Positions 1 to 6,318 of a stretch of 6,319 nucleotides of DNA are shown here, in pieces (within the stretch, counting starts at the first letter, position 1; every line of letters begins with the position of its first letter). This DNA comes from an uncultured bacterium (lineage in GTDB: Bacteria > Pseudomonadota > Alphaproteobacteria > Rhodospirillales > Rhodospirillaceae), in contig CAITZE010000340.1 in the NCBI GenBank assembly GCA_903896775.1, positions 1 through 6,319 on the forward strand. The letters are read 5' to 3'. The position numbers and the translations under genes are program-made. The notes under the pieces are model-generated. The model was given only the letters and a program-made list of their open reading frames with translations, searched no databases and had not been told where the DNA came from.

Positions 1-1
1 C

Positions 2-1243
2 AATCGCGTGCAGCGGCGCGCGCGGCGTGTGCGCGGGCACAAAGCGCGCTATGTGCCGCAATTCAAAGATCCGGTGCTGCCCTTCGCCGATGTGCCGACG
101 CAGCAACAGCGCCAACTTGTGCAATACGACACCGCCGTGCACGACGCGCCTTTTGTCGGCGGCAATCGCGTCACACCCTTGATCGGGCTCGAGGTCATCT
201 TCCCCGACATGCTGGCCGCTATCGAGGCCGCGACCACCAGCATCGCGTTGTCGGTTTACATCTTCGATTGCGACGATGTGGGTTTGAAATTCATCGAAGC
301 CCTAACGGCGGCGCACGCCCGCGGCGTCAAAGTGCATGTGCTGGTGGACGAGATCGGCAGCGGCAGCAAGTCGCGCGCCGCCGATAAGCGGTTGGCGGCG
401 GCTGGCATCGCCACCGCGCGGTTCATTCCGCAGAAGATCAAATTCCTGCCCGTGGTGAATTTACGCAACCACCGCAAGATCATGATGATCGACGGAAAAG
501 TGGGTTTCATCGGCGGGGCCAACATCACCCGCAATTACGATGCCTCCAAGGCTTACGTGCGCGATCTGCATTTCCGCGTGAGCGGGCCTGTGCTTGAACA
601 GATGAACAGCATCTTCGAGGAAGACTGGCGCTTTGCGAGCGGCGAAGAAATCCGCCTGCCGATGCATCACGGCGATCCCGCCACCAACACGCTGCCCCAG
701 TATGCGCGCGTGGTGCCCGACGGACCCGACAACGCCTTCCAGCGCACGCTGTGGATCTTGCTGGGCGCGCTCGCCCTCAGTCAGAAAAGTGTGCATATCC
801 TGACGCCGTATTTTTTGCCTAACGATGTGCTGACCCATGCGCTGTCGGTCTGCGCCTTCCGCGGCGTCGACGTGCGGGTGGTGATCCCGGCCAAAAGCGA
901 TATCCGCACGGTCGACTGGGCCATGCGCGCGAAGTTCCAGGAATTGCTGGAACACGGCATCAAAATCTATATGGGGGCGAAGCCCTTCGATCACAGCAAA
1001 CTGCTGGTGGTGGACGACAACTGGATCATGGCCGGTTCCAGCAACTGGGATCAGCGCAGCTTGCGCCTCAATTTTGAGGCTAATCTGGAGTGCTACGATG
1101 TCGAGGTGGCCCAGCAGTTGGGCGCGCATTTCAGGGCCATGCAGGATAACGCCACGCTGGTATCGCTGAAATCGGTGCTGTCGGTATCGCGCCTTGTGCG
1201 CCTGCGCAATAACCTCGCACGGCTGTTCACGCCGTATTTGTGA
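2..1243 (+). CDS. cls: Cardiolipin synthase / phospholipase D-family protein, 5'-truncated by window edge
   Basis: Cardiolipin synthases of this family join two phosphatidylglycerols (or a related pair) into cardiolipin at the inner membrane. Numbering residues from the GTG at 8, two complete HKD motifs are visible: H155-x-K157-x4-D162 (context NHRKIMMIDG, then GGANI) and H329-x-K331-x4-D336 (context DHSKLLVVDD, then SSNWDQRS and LNFEANLE). The SNxDxRSxxLNFE block after the second HKD is characteristic of Cls rather than of secreted phospholipase D. The frame is open to the left edge (codons AAT CGC before the GTG), and the basic stretch RRARRVRGHKARY looks like the segment just after the N-terminal transmembrane helices. 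I therefore infer that about 60-70 residues, including those helices, lie outside the window, and that the GTG at 8 is not the true start. Family members are usually about 470-490 residues. The stop is 16 bases before the next gene on the same strand. Family assignment is secure; the exact subtype (ClsA-like or another) is less so. Confidence 0.93.
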   Translation, partial: NRVQRRARRVRGHKARYVPQFKDPVLPFADVPTQQQRQLVQYDTAVHDAPFVGGNRVTPLIGLEVIFPDMLAAIEAATTSIALSVYIFDCDDVGLKFIEALTAAHARGVKVHVLVDEIGSGSKSRAADKRLAAAGIATARFIPQKIKFLPVVNLRNHRKIMMIDGKVGFIGGANITRNYDASKAYVRDLHFRVSGPVLEQMNSIFEEDWRFASGEEIRLPMHHGDPATNTLPQYARVVPDGPDNAFQRTLWILLGALALSQKSVHILTPYFLPNDVLTHALSVCAFRGVDVRVVIPAKSDIRTVDWAMRAKFQELLEHGIKIYMGAKPFDHSKLLVVDDNWIMAGSSNWDQRSLRLNFEANLECYDVEVAQQLGAHFRAMQDNATLVSLKSVLSVSRLVRLRNNLARLFTPYL

Positions 1244-1244
1244 T

Positions 1245-1253
1245 TGCTATAAT
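1245..1253 (+). promoter_or_regulatory. Perfect extended -10 promoter element (TGCTATAAT), probable leaderless start
   Basis: TGCTATAAT matches the extended -10 consensus TGnTATAAT exactly and begins right after the cls stop codon. The ATG of the downstream gene lies at 1260, seven bases past the end of the -10 hexamer, which is where sigma70-type transcription normally starts. No convincing -35 hexamer is seen 16-18 bases upstream (GTTCAC or TGTTCA), which is tolerable for an extended -10 promoter. No Shine-Dalgarno fits between the box and the ATG. The inference is a leaderless mRNA; chance occurrence of the box cannot be excluded. Confidence 0.55.
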
Positions 1254-1259
1254 GCCCTT

Positions 1260-2288
1260 ATGAAAAACTTCATCCTGTTTTGCGTCGTGATGGCGGTGTG
1301 TTTGGGTGCGGCCGAAGAGGGCCTGCGCCTGGTGGGATTCCAGCCCCGCACGTTACGCATCAATCCATTCTTTGTGCCGGGCACCGATACCACCTGGTCG
1401 GTGCCGGACCCTGAGTTGGGCTGGATGAATAAAGAAGGCACCTCGCGCGCGCTCGAGGGCGATCATGTGCCCATGACCTTCTGGAGCTTTGGCCGCCGTG
1501 CGACGCGTGCGCCGTCGGATGCGTCGCTGCCGACGGAACTGGCGGCGGACAAAACCCCCATCATGCTGGTGGGCGGCAGCAACCTGCAGTCTTACGGCGT
1601 GCGCGACGAGGAATCCTTCCCCTATCTGTTGTCGCAGCGGTTTCCGAAATTGTCTTTTGAGAACTTCGGCACCGGCGGGTATTCCACCGTGCAGGCGTTG
1701 ATGCTGGCCGACCGCGCCTTTGAGAAATTCTACGGCGCGCAGAAACCAAAATTGATTTTGCTGGCGTTCGACGACGCGCATATCTTGCGCAACGTCTCGG
1801 ACCAGTCGTGGATCTATGCGATCTCGGATTCCGAAGGGCACTACATTTCGCCGCCGCATTTTCGCATCAAGGAAGGCAACTTCATTTTCCGCCCGTTCCG
1901 CACGATTGGATTCTGGCCGCTGGAATTCCACTCGGCGCTGGTGACGGCGCTGCATAACGCGTGGCTGAAAAAACTGGTCTACAACACCGCCGACGAAGCC
2001 GTGCCGGTAACGCGCAAAGTGCTGGAGCAGATGAACGAATACGCCAAGCGCAAAGGCGTGATGTTCGCTGCCGTCACACTCGACGACCGCAGCCAGACGG
2101 CCGCGCAAGTCTTCGAAGGCATGGATTTTCCGCATAAAGATTGCAGCGGGCTCGAGCGCACGGACCCGGAAGAATACATGCTGAAAGAAGGCAGCCATCC
2201 GAATTCGAAGCTGCACGCCCATCTGGCCGAATGCATCGGCGACTGGCTGGACAGCGAGATATTGCCGCAGTTGAATACGGCGCAATAA
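1260..2288 (+). CDS. SGNH/GDSL-hydrolase-like protein with N-terminal membrane anchor or signal
   Basis: This 342-residue protein starts with a short hydrophobic segment (KNFILFCVVMAVCLGAA, residues 2-18), which would export it or anchor it in the inner membrane. The DPELGW motif at 50-55 commonly precedes the catalytic domain in this group of SGNH proteins. The SGNH blocks follow in order: block I as VGGSN with presumed nucleophile S107, block II NFGTGGYS with G139, a block III-like FDDAHILRN ending at N178, and block V as EGSHPN with H313. The family normally shows GDS in block I and DxxH in block V; here they read GGS and E310-x-x-H313. Members act as esterases, lipases or acyl (often acetyl) transferases or esterases on lipids and glycans, and the substrate here is unknown. 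The position directly after cls makes a lipid or envelope substrate plausible but not shown. I chose the ATG at 1260 because the in-frame upstream extension from 1194 overlaps cls and is Cys-rich and unlike a signal peptide. Family confidence is good, activity uncertain. Confidence 0.8.
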   Translation: MKNFILFCVVMAVCLGAAEEGLRLVGFQPRTLRINPFFVPGTDTTWSVPDPELGWMNKEGTSRALEGDHVPMTFWSFGRRATRAPSDASLPTELAADKTPIMLVGGSNLQSYGVRDEESFPYLLSQRFPKLSFENFGTGGYSTVQALMLADRAFEKFYGAQKPKLILLAFDDAHILRNVSDQSWIYAISDSEGHYISPPHFRIKEGNFIFRPFRTIGFWPLEFHSALVTALHNAWLKKLVYNTADEAVPVTRKVLEQMNEYAKRKGVMFAAVTLDDRSQTAAQVFEGMDFPHKDCSGLERTDPEEYMLKEGSHPNSKLHAHLAECIGDWLDSEILPQLNTAQ

Positions 2289-2311
2289 GCCCTATATCAG
2301 GGCTGGTTTTT
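2288..2311 (+). terminator. Rho-independent terminator after the SGNH gene
   Basis: A perfect 6-bp stem AGCCCT (2288-2293) / AGGGCT (2299-2304) with the 5-base loop ATATC is followed by GG and then TTTTT (2307-2311). The stem begins at the last base of the SGNH stop codon. It is short but has four consecutive GC pairs and a proper T-run, so it probably ends the cls-SGNH transcription unit. Confidence 0.72.
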
Positions 2312-2361
2312 CGCGGCCTCCCATCGCCTTGATTGCAGTAAATACAGGCTTTGCTGCACAT

Positions 2362-2390
2362 TTGACGCAATCGGGCCGTAGTTCAAACAT
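2362..2390 (+). promoter_or_regulatory. Possible promoter for the small secreted peptide
   Basis: TTGACG (2362-2367) matches five of six -35 consensus bases. Seventeen bases downstream lies AAACAT (2385-2390), only a three-of-six -10 match. It sits in the 147-base gap after the terminator, about 45 bases before the small ORF at 2436, so a promoter is expected here. The weak -10 means this exact placement is tentative. Confidence 0.25.
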
Positions 2391-2435
2391 CCTCCACGGC
2401 TAGAGTGAATCATCAGGTTCATTCGGAGGACGGTT

Positions 2436-2606
2436 ATGAAGAAACTTCTGCTCACGGCGACGACGGCTTTGGTTCTGGCGGTGAGCGCCGCGCCGGCCTT
2501 CGCGTTCGATCGCAGCGGCTGGGATCATGGTCACCAGAGTAGTGGGCATCAGGGCTCATCGCATCAGAGCGGTTCGCGTCAATCCGGTGGCTATGAGCGT
2601 GGCTAA
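2436..2606 (+). CDS. Small secreted Gly/Ser/His/Gln-rich repeat peptide (56 aa)
   Basis: This short ORF has strong coding signals. GGAGGA (2425-2430) lies five bases before the ATG, and the first 23 residues form a textbook Sec signal peptide: MKK, a hydrophobic core (LLLTATTALVLAVSAA), then the cleavage motif AFA before residue 24. The predicted mature peptide is only about 33 residues, FDRSGWDHG followed by four five-residue units starting with H33, H38, H43 and R48, each of the form (H/R)-Q-(S/G)-(S/G)-(G/S), and then a YERG tail. It contains four histidines (31, 33, 38, 43), no cysteine and only one acidic residue besides D25 and D30. I do not recognise a named family. Periplasmic or extracellular location is a well-supported inference. 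Metal binding through the spaced histidines is only a guess. It stands alone, between a terminator and a convergent gene. The short overlapping frames in this area lack comparable start signals. Confidence 0.75.
   Translation: MKKLLLTATTALVLAVSAAPAFAFDRSGWDHGHQSSGHQGSSHQSGSRQSGGYERG
2532..2591 (+). repeat. Four tandem 15-base (pentapeptide) repeats inside the small secreted peptide gene
   Basis: Units at 2532-2546, 2547-2561, 2562-2576 and 2577-2591 encode HQSSG, HQGSS, HQSGS and RQSGG. The first codons of the units (CAC/CAT/CAT/CGT, then CAG/CAG/CAG/CAA) stay aligned, while later codons diverge at synonymous and non-synonymous positions. This indicates an old tandem duplication kept at the protein level rather than a recent slippage array. 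Confidence 0.65.
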
Positions 2607-2765
2607 CCATGTTGCGTGTGAATGGTCGACGCGCCTTCTGGCCGCGATATCGGAAAAACCGACGGCAACAGCTGCCAATCTTTATCGGTGGTTGGCTAAA
2701 GGCGCCAAATAATAAGGCACTTTATCTTTGGTCGTATTTGAATTTAGTAATAACAATCCGCGTAC
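2607..2765. other. Intergenic region with no supported gene
   Basis: Between the small peptide gene and the minus-strand terminator the sequence becomes AT-richer (especially 2706-2760). Overlapping open frames here (for example from ATG 2609) have no ribosome binding site and read through the terminator hairpin, so I do not call them. A weak 5-bp hairpin TTGGC/GCCAA (around 2693-2709) is followed by an A/T stretch but no clean T-run, so termination of the small gene is unresolved. Confidence 0.5.
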
Positions 2766-2798
2766 AAGAAAACGGCCCCCACCGTAAGGAGGGGGCCG
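2766..2798 (-). terminator. Strong intrinsic terminator of the serine hydrolase gene
   Basis: A perfect 8-bp GC stem, CGGCCCCC (2773-2780) / GGGGGCCG (2791-2798), is extended past an A/A mismatch by a CC/GG step closing a GTAA tetraloop of the stable GNRA type on the plus strand. Read on the minus strand the stem is followed at once by TTTTCTTG (AAAA at 2769-2772 on the plus strand). It lies about 50 bases beyond the hydrolase stop codon. On the plus strand the nearest T-run (2812-2815) is about 13 bases away, so the element primarily serves the minus strand. Confidence 0.88.
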
Positions 2799-2849
2799 CT
2801 ATAGCCCCAAGTTTTCACCCGGGCGTTTTCTTTTTAACGTGATGCTGGC

Positions 2850-3992
2850 TTAGGCTTTGAGTGAAGCCACGACCTGATCGACGATCTTCAAGATATCGAC
2901 GCCGCCGCCCGCGGGGCTGGCGTTGGTCGCACCCGCATTGCGCGCCATGGCGAACTCGTCGGTGACGGCGCGGCGGTGTGTGACCACCAGATCGAGCTTC
3001 GGCAATACAACAATATATTGACCGTAGTTGCCGTCGGCCTGGAAGGAGCCTTCCCATTCCGGCGTCGTGCGGCCATGGGACGGCAGCCACCACAGATACC
3101 CGTAGCCGTGTTCCTTGTTGGCTTCGACGACGTGGGTCGCCGTGCTTTCCTTCACCCAGGCGGCGGGCACGACTTCTTTGCCGTTCCATTTGCCGTTGTT
3201 CATCATGCACAGGCCGGCGCGCGCCATATCGCGGCACGACAGGAACAGGTGATAGGCCTTGAACTTCGAGGTGGCCGGTACATAGCCCAGCATGTGCTGA
3301 CGTTTGATATCGTAGTCTTCAAAGCCCAGCGGCGTGGCGAGATCGTCTTGCAGCGCCTGGAAGATGGTCTTGCCGGTGAGCTTTTCGAACACCGCGCCCG
3401 CGACGTTGAAATCCCAGTTGTTGTAGAGGAAGTGCTCGCCGTGTTTGTAGGTGCCGCGCTTCGGCGTGTTCTGATCTCCGCCGGGGCTGCCCTGCGGCGT
3501 GTAGATGCCCGAGCTGGACATCAACAGGTCTTGCACGGTGGCTTCTTTCTCTTGAGCCGTCAGCGGCGTCATGTCGTCGATGCCGAGGTCGGCCATGGTG
3601 GCCTTCAGCTTGATGGTGCCGTTGGCGACGTATTTGCCGTAGAGCATCGACATCAGGCTTTTGCGCGACGAGGCCAGGTAGCTGACCTGATCGAGCCAGC
3701 CGTAACTCTTCGCGACCTTGCCGCCGCGAATGACCATGAACGACGTGGTCGGCAACGGGTAAAGCGTCTCGATCACTTTCGAGAGATCATTGGTGAAGCC
3801 GGCGTCTTGCGGCTTGTCCCACCATTCCCAGTGCGCGCCGGGATTATGTCCCGAAGCCATGGGGAACGGGCCAGCGGCAGCCGCGGCGAAGGCGCGCGGG
3901 GCGAGGGTGTTGGTGGCGGCGAGCGCGGCTGCGCCGACGGCTAAGGTCTTCACGGCGTCGCGGCGTGTGAAGTTTGATTGGTCTTGGGTCAT
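2850..3992 (-). CDS. Tat-exported serine hydrolase, beta-lactamase/PBP-fold (class C-like) family
   Basis: This 380-residue protein carries a twin-arginine signal (TRRDAVKTLAVG with R10-R11, an Ala-rich hydrophobic segment, and probable cleavage near AFA at residue 36), so it should be exported folded to the periplasm. The catalytic domain has the serine beta-lactamase-like signatures: S108-x-x-K111 (SSRK, followed by SLMSMLYG) as nucleophile and general base, and Y190-N-N as the YxN motif (LYNNWDFNVAG). A C-terminal ADG (319-321) in GSFQADGNYGQYIVV stands where other members have HxG or KTG. Relatives include esterases, DD-peptidase-like enzymes and the 6-aminohexanoate-dimer hydrolase group. 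The sequence does not say which, and true beta-lactamase activity is not implied. Start choice is firm: AGGGAGGA lies five bases upstream of the ATG (3997-4004 on the plus strand). It is transcribed divergently from the aldo/keto reductase operon and ends at a strong terminator. Confidence 0.9.
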   Translation of the reverse strand: MTQDQSNFTRRDAVKTLAVGAAALAATNTLAPRAFAAAAAGPFPMASGHNPGAHWEWWDKPQDAGFTNDLSKVIETLYPLPTTSFMVIRGGKVAKSYGWLDQVSYLASSRKSLMSMLYGKYVANGTIKLKATMADLGIDDMTPLTAQEKEATVQDLLMSSSGIYTPQGSPGGDQNTPKRGTYKHGEHFLYNNWDFNVAGAVFEKLTGKTIFQALQDDLATPLGFEDYDIKRQHMLGYVPATSKFKAYHLFLSCRDMARAGLCMMNNGKWNGKEVVPAAWVKESTATHVVEANKEHGYGYLWWLPSHGRTTPEWEGSFQADGNYGQYIVVLPKLDLVVTHRRAVTDEFAMARNAGATNASPAGGGVDILKIVDQVVASLKA

Positions 3993-3996
3993 GGTG

Positions 3997-4004
3997 TCCT
4001 CCCT
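3997..4004 (-). promoter_or_regulatory. Shine-Dalgarno of the serine hydrolase
   Basis: On the minus strand AGGGAGGA precedes the ATG by four to five bases. This near-consensus site fixes the start at 3992 and argues for efficient translation. Confidence 0.8.
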
Positions 4005-4024
4005 GGATTGATCCCGGGCGCGAG

Positions 4025-4038
4025 CCTAACGGGTTAGG
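4025..4038. promoter_or_regulatory. Perfect 14-bp palindrome in the divergent intergenic region (candidate operator)
   Basis: CCTAAC-GG-GTTAGG is an exact inverted repeat of 6-bp arms around two bases. It lies 33 bases upstream of the hydrolase start codon and about 120 bases upstream of the aldo/keto reductase start. There is no T-run on either side, so it is not a terminator. Position and symmetry fit a dimeric repressor or activator site, possibly controlling the hydrolase, but no regulator gene lies in the window and the proposal is inference. Confidence 0.4.
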
Positions 4039-4055
4039 GGGCCGGGAGTCGAGGT

Positions 4056-4072
4056 GGGCCGATGTGTGGCCC
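4056..4072. promoter_or_regulatory. Second dyad in the divergent region
   Basis: GGGCC (4056-4060) and GGCCC (4068-4072) form an inverted repeat with a 7-base spacer, 17 bases beyond the 14-bp palindrome. The arms are short and pure GC, so chance is a real possibility in this base composition. No clear -35/-10 pair could be assigned for either divergent gene; TATGCT at 4121-4126 is the best -10-like hexamer toward the reductase but has no matching -35. Confidence 0.2.
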
Positions 4073-4157
4073 GAGATAATGACAGGCATATTAAAGATGA
4101 TCACAAAGCCGCGTTGGGCCTATGCTTTAGACTTGTTGTTCCCTTCAGGAGGCGGCC

Positions 4158-5156
4158 ATGAAGACACGCAAACTCGGCAATAGCGGCCCAGGCAAAAACG
4201 GACTAGAAGTCTCAGCCCTTGGCTTTGGCTGCATGGGCTTGAGTTTCGGGCTGGGCCCCGCCGTCGAGAAGGCGCAAGGGCTCGCCGTGATCCGCAGCGC
4301 TTATGAGCAGGGCGTCACGTTCTTCGATACGGCGGAAGTCTACGGCCCCTTCACCAACGAGGAATTGGTCGGCGAAGCTCTGGCGGGCGTGCGCGATAAG
4401 GTCGTTATCGCCACCAAGTTCGGATTCAAGAACGCGCGCAACACCGAGGGCATGGACAGCAGGCCCGAGACTATCCGCGCCGTGACGGAAGCCTCGTTAA
4501 AGCGCCTCAAAACCGACCGCATCGATTTGCTGTATCAGCATCGCGTCGATCCGGCGGTGCCCATCGAAGATGTGGCGGGCACGGTGAAGGATTTGATCGT
4601 GGAGGGCAAAGTTTTGCACTTTGGATTGTCGGAAGCCGGTGTCGACAGCATCCGCCGCGCCCACGCCGTGCAGCCGGTGACGGCGCTGCAAAGCGAGTAT
4701 TCGCTGTGGTGGCGCGAGCCCGAGCAGAGCGTGATGCCGGTGCTGAAGGAACTTGGCATCGGCTTTGTGCCCTTCAGCCCGCTGGGCAAAGGCTTCCTCA
4801 CTGGCGCTATCACGACCGAGACGAAATTCACACCCGGCGACTTCCGCAACATCGTGCCGCGTTTCGCCGAAGACGCACGCAAAGCCAATCAACGCTTGGT
4901 CGATGTGCTGCGTGAGATTGGCGCGGGCAAAAACGCGACACCGGCGCAGATCGCACTCGCGTGGTTGTTGGCGCGCGAGACTTGGATCGTGCCGATCCCG
5001 GGCACCACAAAGCTGGAGCGTCTCAAGGAGAACTTGGGCGCGGCGGCGTTGTCTCTCAGTGCGGAAGACCTGCGCGACATCGAAGCCGCGATTGCAGCGG
5101 TGCCGGTGCAGGGCGACCGGTATCCGGCGCATATTCAGGCGATGGTGAATCGCTAA
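4158..5156 (+). CDS. Aldo/keto reductase (NADPH-dependent, AKR13/YakC-like)
   Basis: This 332-residue cytoplasmic TIM-barrel oxidoreductase should reduce an aldehyde or ketone with NADPH. The full catalytic tetrad is visible: D57 and Y62 (FFDTAEVYG), K87 (VVIATKFGF) and H128 (DLLYQHRVD). The cofactor-binding C-terminal part is also intact (VPFSPLGKGFLTG near 204-216, and PIPGTTKLERLKENL near 278-292, whose Lys and Arg fit the 2'-phosphate pocket of NADPH). Length is normal for this branch. An excellent AGGAGG (4147-4152) lies five bases before the ATG. One oddity is the N-terminus, which reads LGNSGPGKNGLEVSALG where relatives usually have LGxxGLEVSALG, an apparent 5-residue insertion. The gene is followed after 24 bases by the cupin, with its own ribosome binding site, so they are probably co-transcribed. 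The substrate cannot be deduced. Confidence 0.94.
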   Translation: MKTRKLGNSGPGKNGLEVSALGFGCMGLSFGLGPAVEKAQGLAVIRSAYEQGVTFFDTAEVYGPFTNEELVGEALAGVRDKVVIATKFGFKNARNTEGMDSRPETIRAVTEASLKRLKTDRIDLLYQHRVDPAVPIEDVAGTVKDLIVEGKVLHFGLSEAGVDSIRRAHAVQPVTALQSEYSLWWREPEQSVMPVLKELGIGFVPFSPLGKGFLTGAITTETKFTPGDFRNIVPRFAEDARKANQRLVDVLREIGAGKNATPAQIALAWLLARETWIVPIPGTTKLERLKENLGAAALSLSAEDLRDIEAAIAAVPVQGDRYPAHIQAMVNR

Positions 5157-5169
5157 TGTGAACCGCTAA
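5145..5169 (+). repeat. Tandem near-duplicate spanning the reductase stop codon
   Basis: GTGAATCGCTAA (5145-5156) and GTGAACCGCTAA (5158-5169) match at 11 of 12 bases with a 13-base period. The first copy encodes the terminal V-N-R-stop of the reductase; the second is untranslated leader directly before the cupin ribosome binding site GGAGG (5171-5175). This looks like a small duplication of the gene's end. Confidence 0.6.
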
Positions 5170-5180
5170 CGGAGGCCACA

Positions 5181-5576
<396 letters not shown>

Positions 5577-5586
5577 AGAAAAACGC

Positions 5587-6318
5587 TCACGGATATTTCC
5601 ATCCCTTTACGCGATAAAACTCAAGCGCACGTGACGATGCAAAATAGCAGATATCGTCAATTCTTGCGGCGCGAGTAAATCGATACGCGACGGCAACGCC
5701 GAGGCCCCCGAGATCACGGGCGGTAAAAATTGTTTGTCCGCGATATTGAAATACTCTTTGTACTATTGCCCCATCAAGACCGAGTTCAAGCCCCGGGCGC
5801 GCCAAAGCGGGCTGTGACTTTTGATTCACAGTTGAATCTTTTTGCAGAAAATACGGAAGAACAACGCTTCTATACACATTAGGTCCGGGAGGCGCTCCGC
5901 CAAATAAAACGCCCAGATCGATTGTAGCTGGGGCAAGTCTCTCGGCGGTTTCCGTTATCTCGGTGCGTCCATTGGACGTAGTGTTGGGATAAGAGTACTC
6001 CTCCATACTTACGTCAGCACCAGATTTAAAAATCAAAATATTTGTAGAGTAGCTACCGCGTCCGCCGTAGGACCTGTCTTCCACGTAAATAAGGCGCGGT
6101 TTTCCTACACCCGCAGCATCTACACGGTAGTAGGCTCTAAGCATTTCATCATCTTCAAATGGATGAGTTGAATCCTGCAGAGCCAGCGGTTTTTGAAATC
6201 CCATGTCCTTGAATTGCGATGCGTATGCCTCCTCCCAATTCAATATTTGCACGCGTCCCATGTCGGTTTCTTTGTAGTTGTGCGTGTGATTGAGTCGGTC
6301 GTAAACAACGGCTAGCGA
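5587..6318 (-). CDS. Protein of unknown function, 5'-truncated by window edge, AT-rich
   Basis: The frame is open from the right window edge to the stop at 5587-5589, giving at least 244 codons. The first internal ATG (6261) has no Shine-Dalgarno, and upstream codons (reading SLAVVYDRLNHTHNYKETD) continue in frame, so the true start is probably beyond the window. I do not recognise a family. The visible part has no obvious membrane helix or cysteine cluster. It is rich in aromatic and beta-prone stretches (for example YSTNILIFKSG, YRSVVLPYFLQ, GVAVAYRFTRAARIDDICYF), suggesting a globular, possibly beta-rich domain, and ends in WKYP. Base use differs from its neighbours: 6001-6060 has about 38% GC, against about 62% in a cupin segment (5401-5460), with many A/T-ending codons. 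That fits horizontal acquisition. It is convergent with the cupin gene, ten bases apart. That it is a gene is well supported by length; function is open. Confidence 0.72.
   Translation of the reverse strand, partial: SLAVVYDRLNHTHNYKETDMGRVQILNWEEAYASQFKDMGFQKPLALQDSTHPFEDDEMLRAYYRVDAAGVGKPRLIYVEDRSYGGRGSYSTNILIFKSGADVSMEEYSYPNTTSNGRTEITETAERLAPATIDLGVLFGGAPPGPNVYRSVVLPYFLQKDSTVNQKSQPALARPGLELGLDGAIVQRVFQYRGQTIFTARDLGGLGVAVAYRFTRAARIDDICYFASSRALEFYRVKGWKYP

Noticed and set aside
461..1129. Antisense open frame of about 222 codons within cls
   Set aside because: It has no motifs, is His/Gln/Arg-rich, and lies opposite the conserved HKD motifs, so it is a shadow.
1194..1259. Upstream GTG-initiated extension of the SGNH gene
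   Set aside because: It would overlap the cls coding end and add a Cys-rich segment ahead of a normal signal sequence; the ATG at 1260 fits better.
1353..2285. Long antisense open frame (about 310 codons) opposite the SGNH gene
   Set aside because: The Arg/His/Gln-rich translation without recognisable motifs is typical of the shadow of a GC-rich gene. The plus-strand frame has ordered SGNH motifs.
2331..2372. Inverted repeats GATTGC/GCAATC and TGCAG/CTGCA upstream of the small peptide, considered as a structured RNA leader
   Set aside because: The two short stems overlap and leave long loops, and there is no further conserved structure or riboswitch-like core, so chance is likely.
2527..2712. 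Open frame overlapping the small peptide gene in another phase
   Set aside because: It starts inside the repeat region without a ribosome binding site. The overlapped frame has a signal peptide and Shine-Dalgarno.
2609..2842. Open frame of 77 codons after the small peptide gene
   Set aside because: It has no ribosome binding site, its translation has no domain character, and it reads straight through the minus-strand terminator hairpin.
2976..3944. Long plus-strand open frame (about 322 codons) opposite the serine hydrolase
   Set aside because: It is an antisense shadow with low-complexity Arg/Val/Gly composition. The minus frame has a Tat signal, SxxK, YxN and a strong ribosome binding site.
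4497..5132. Antisense open frame of about 211 codons within the aldo/keto reductase
   Set aside because: It has shadow composition, and the sense frame carries the full catalytic tetrad.
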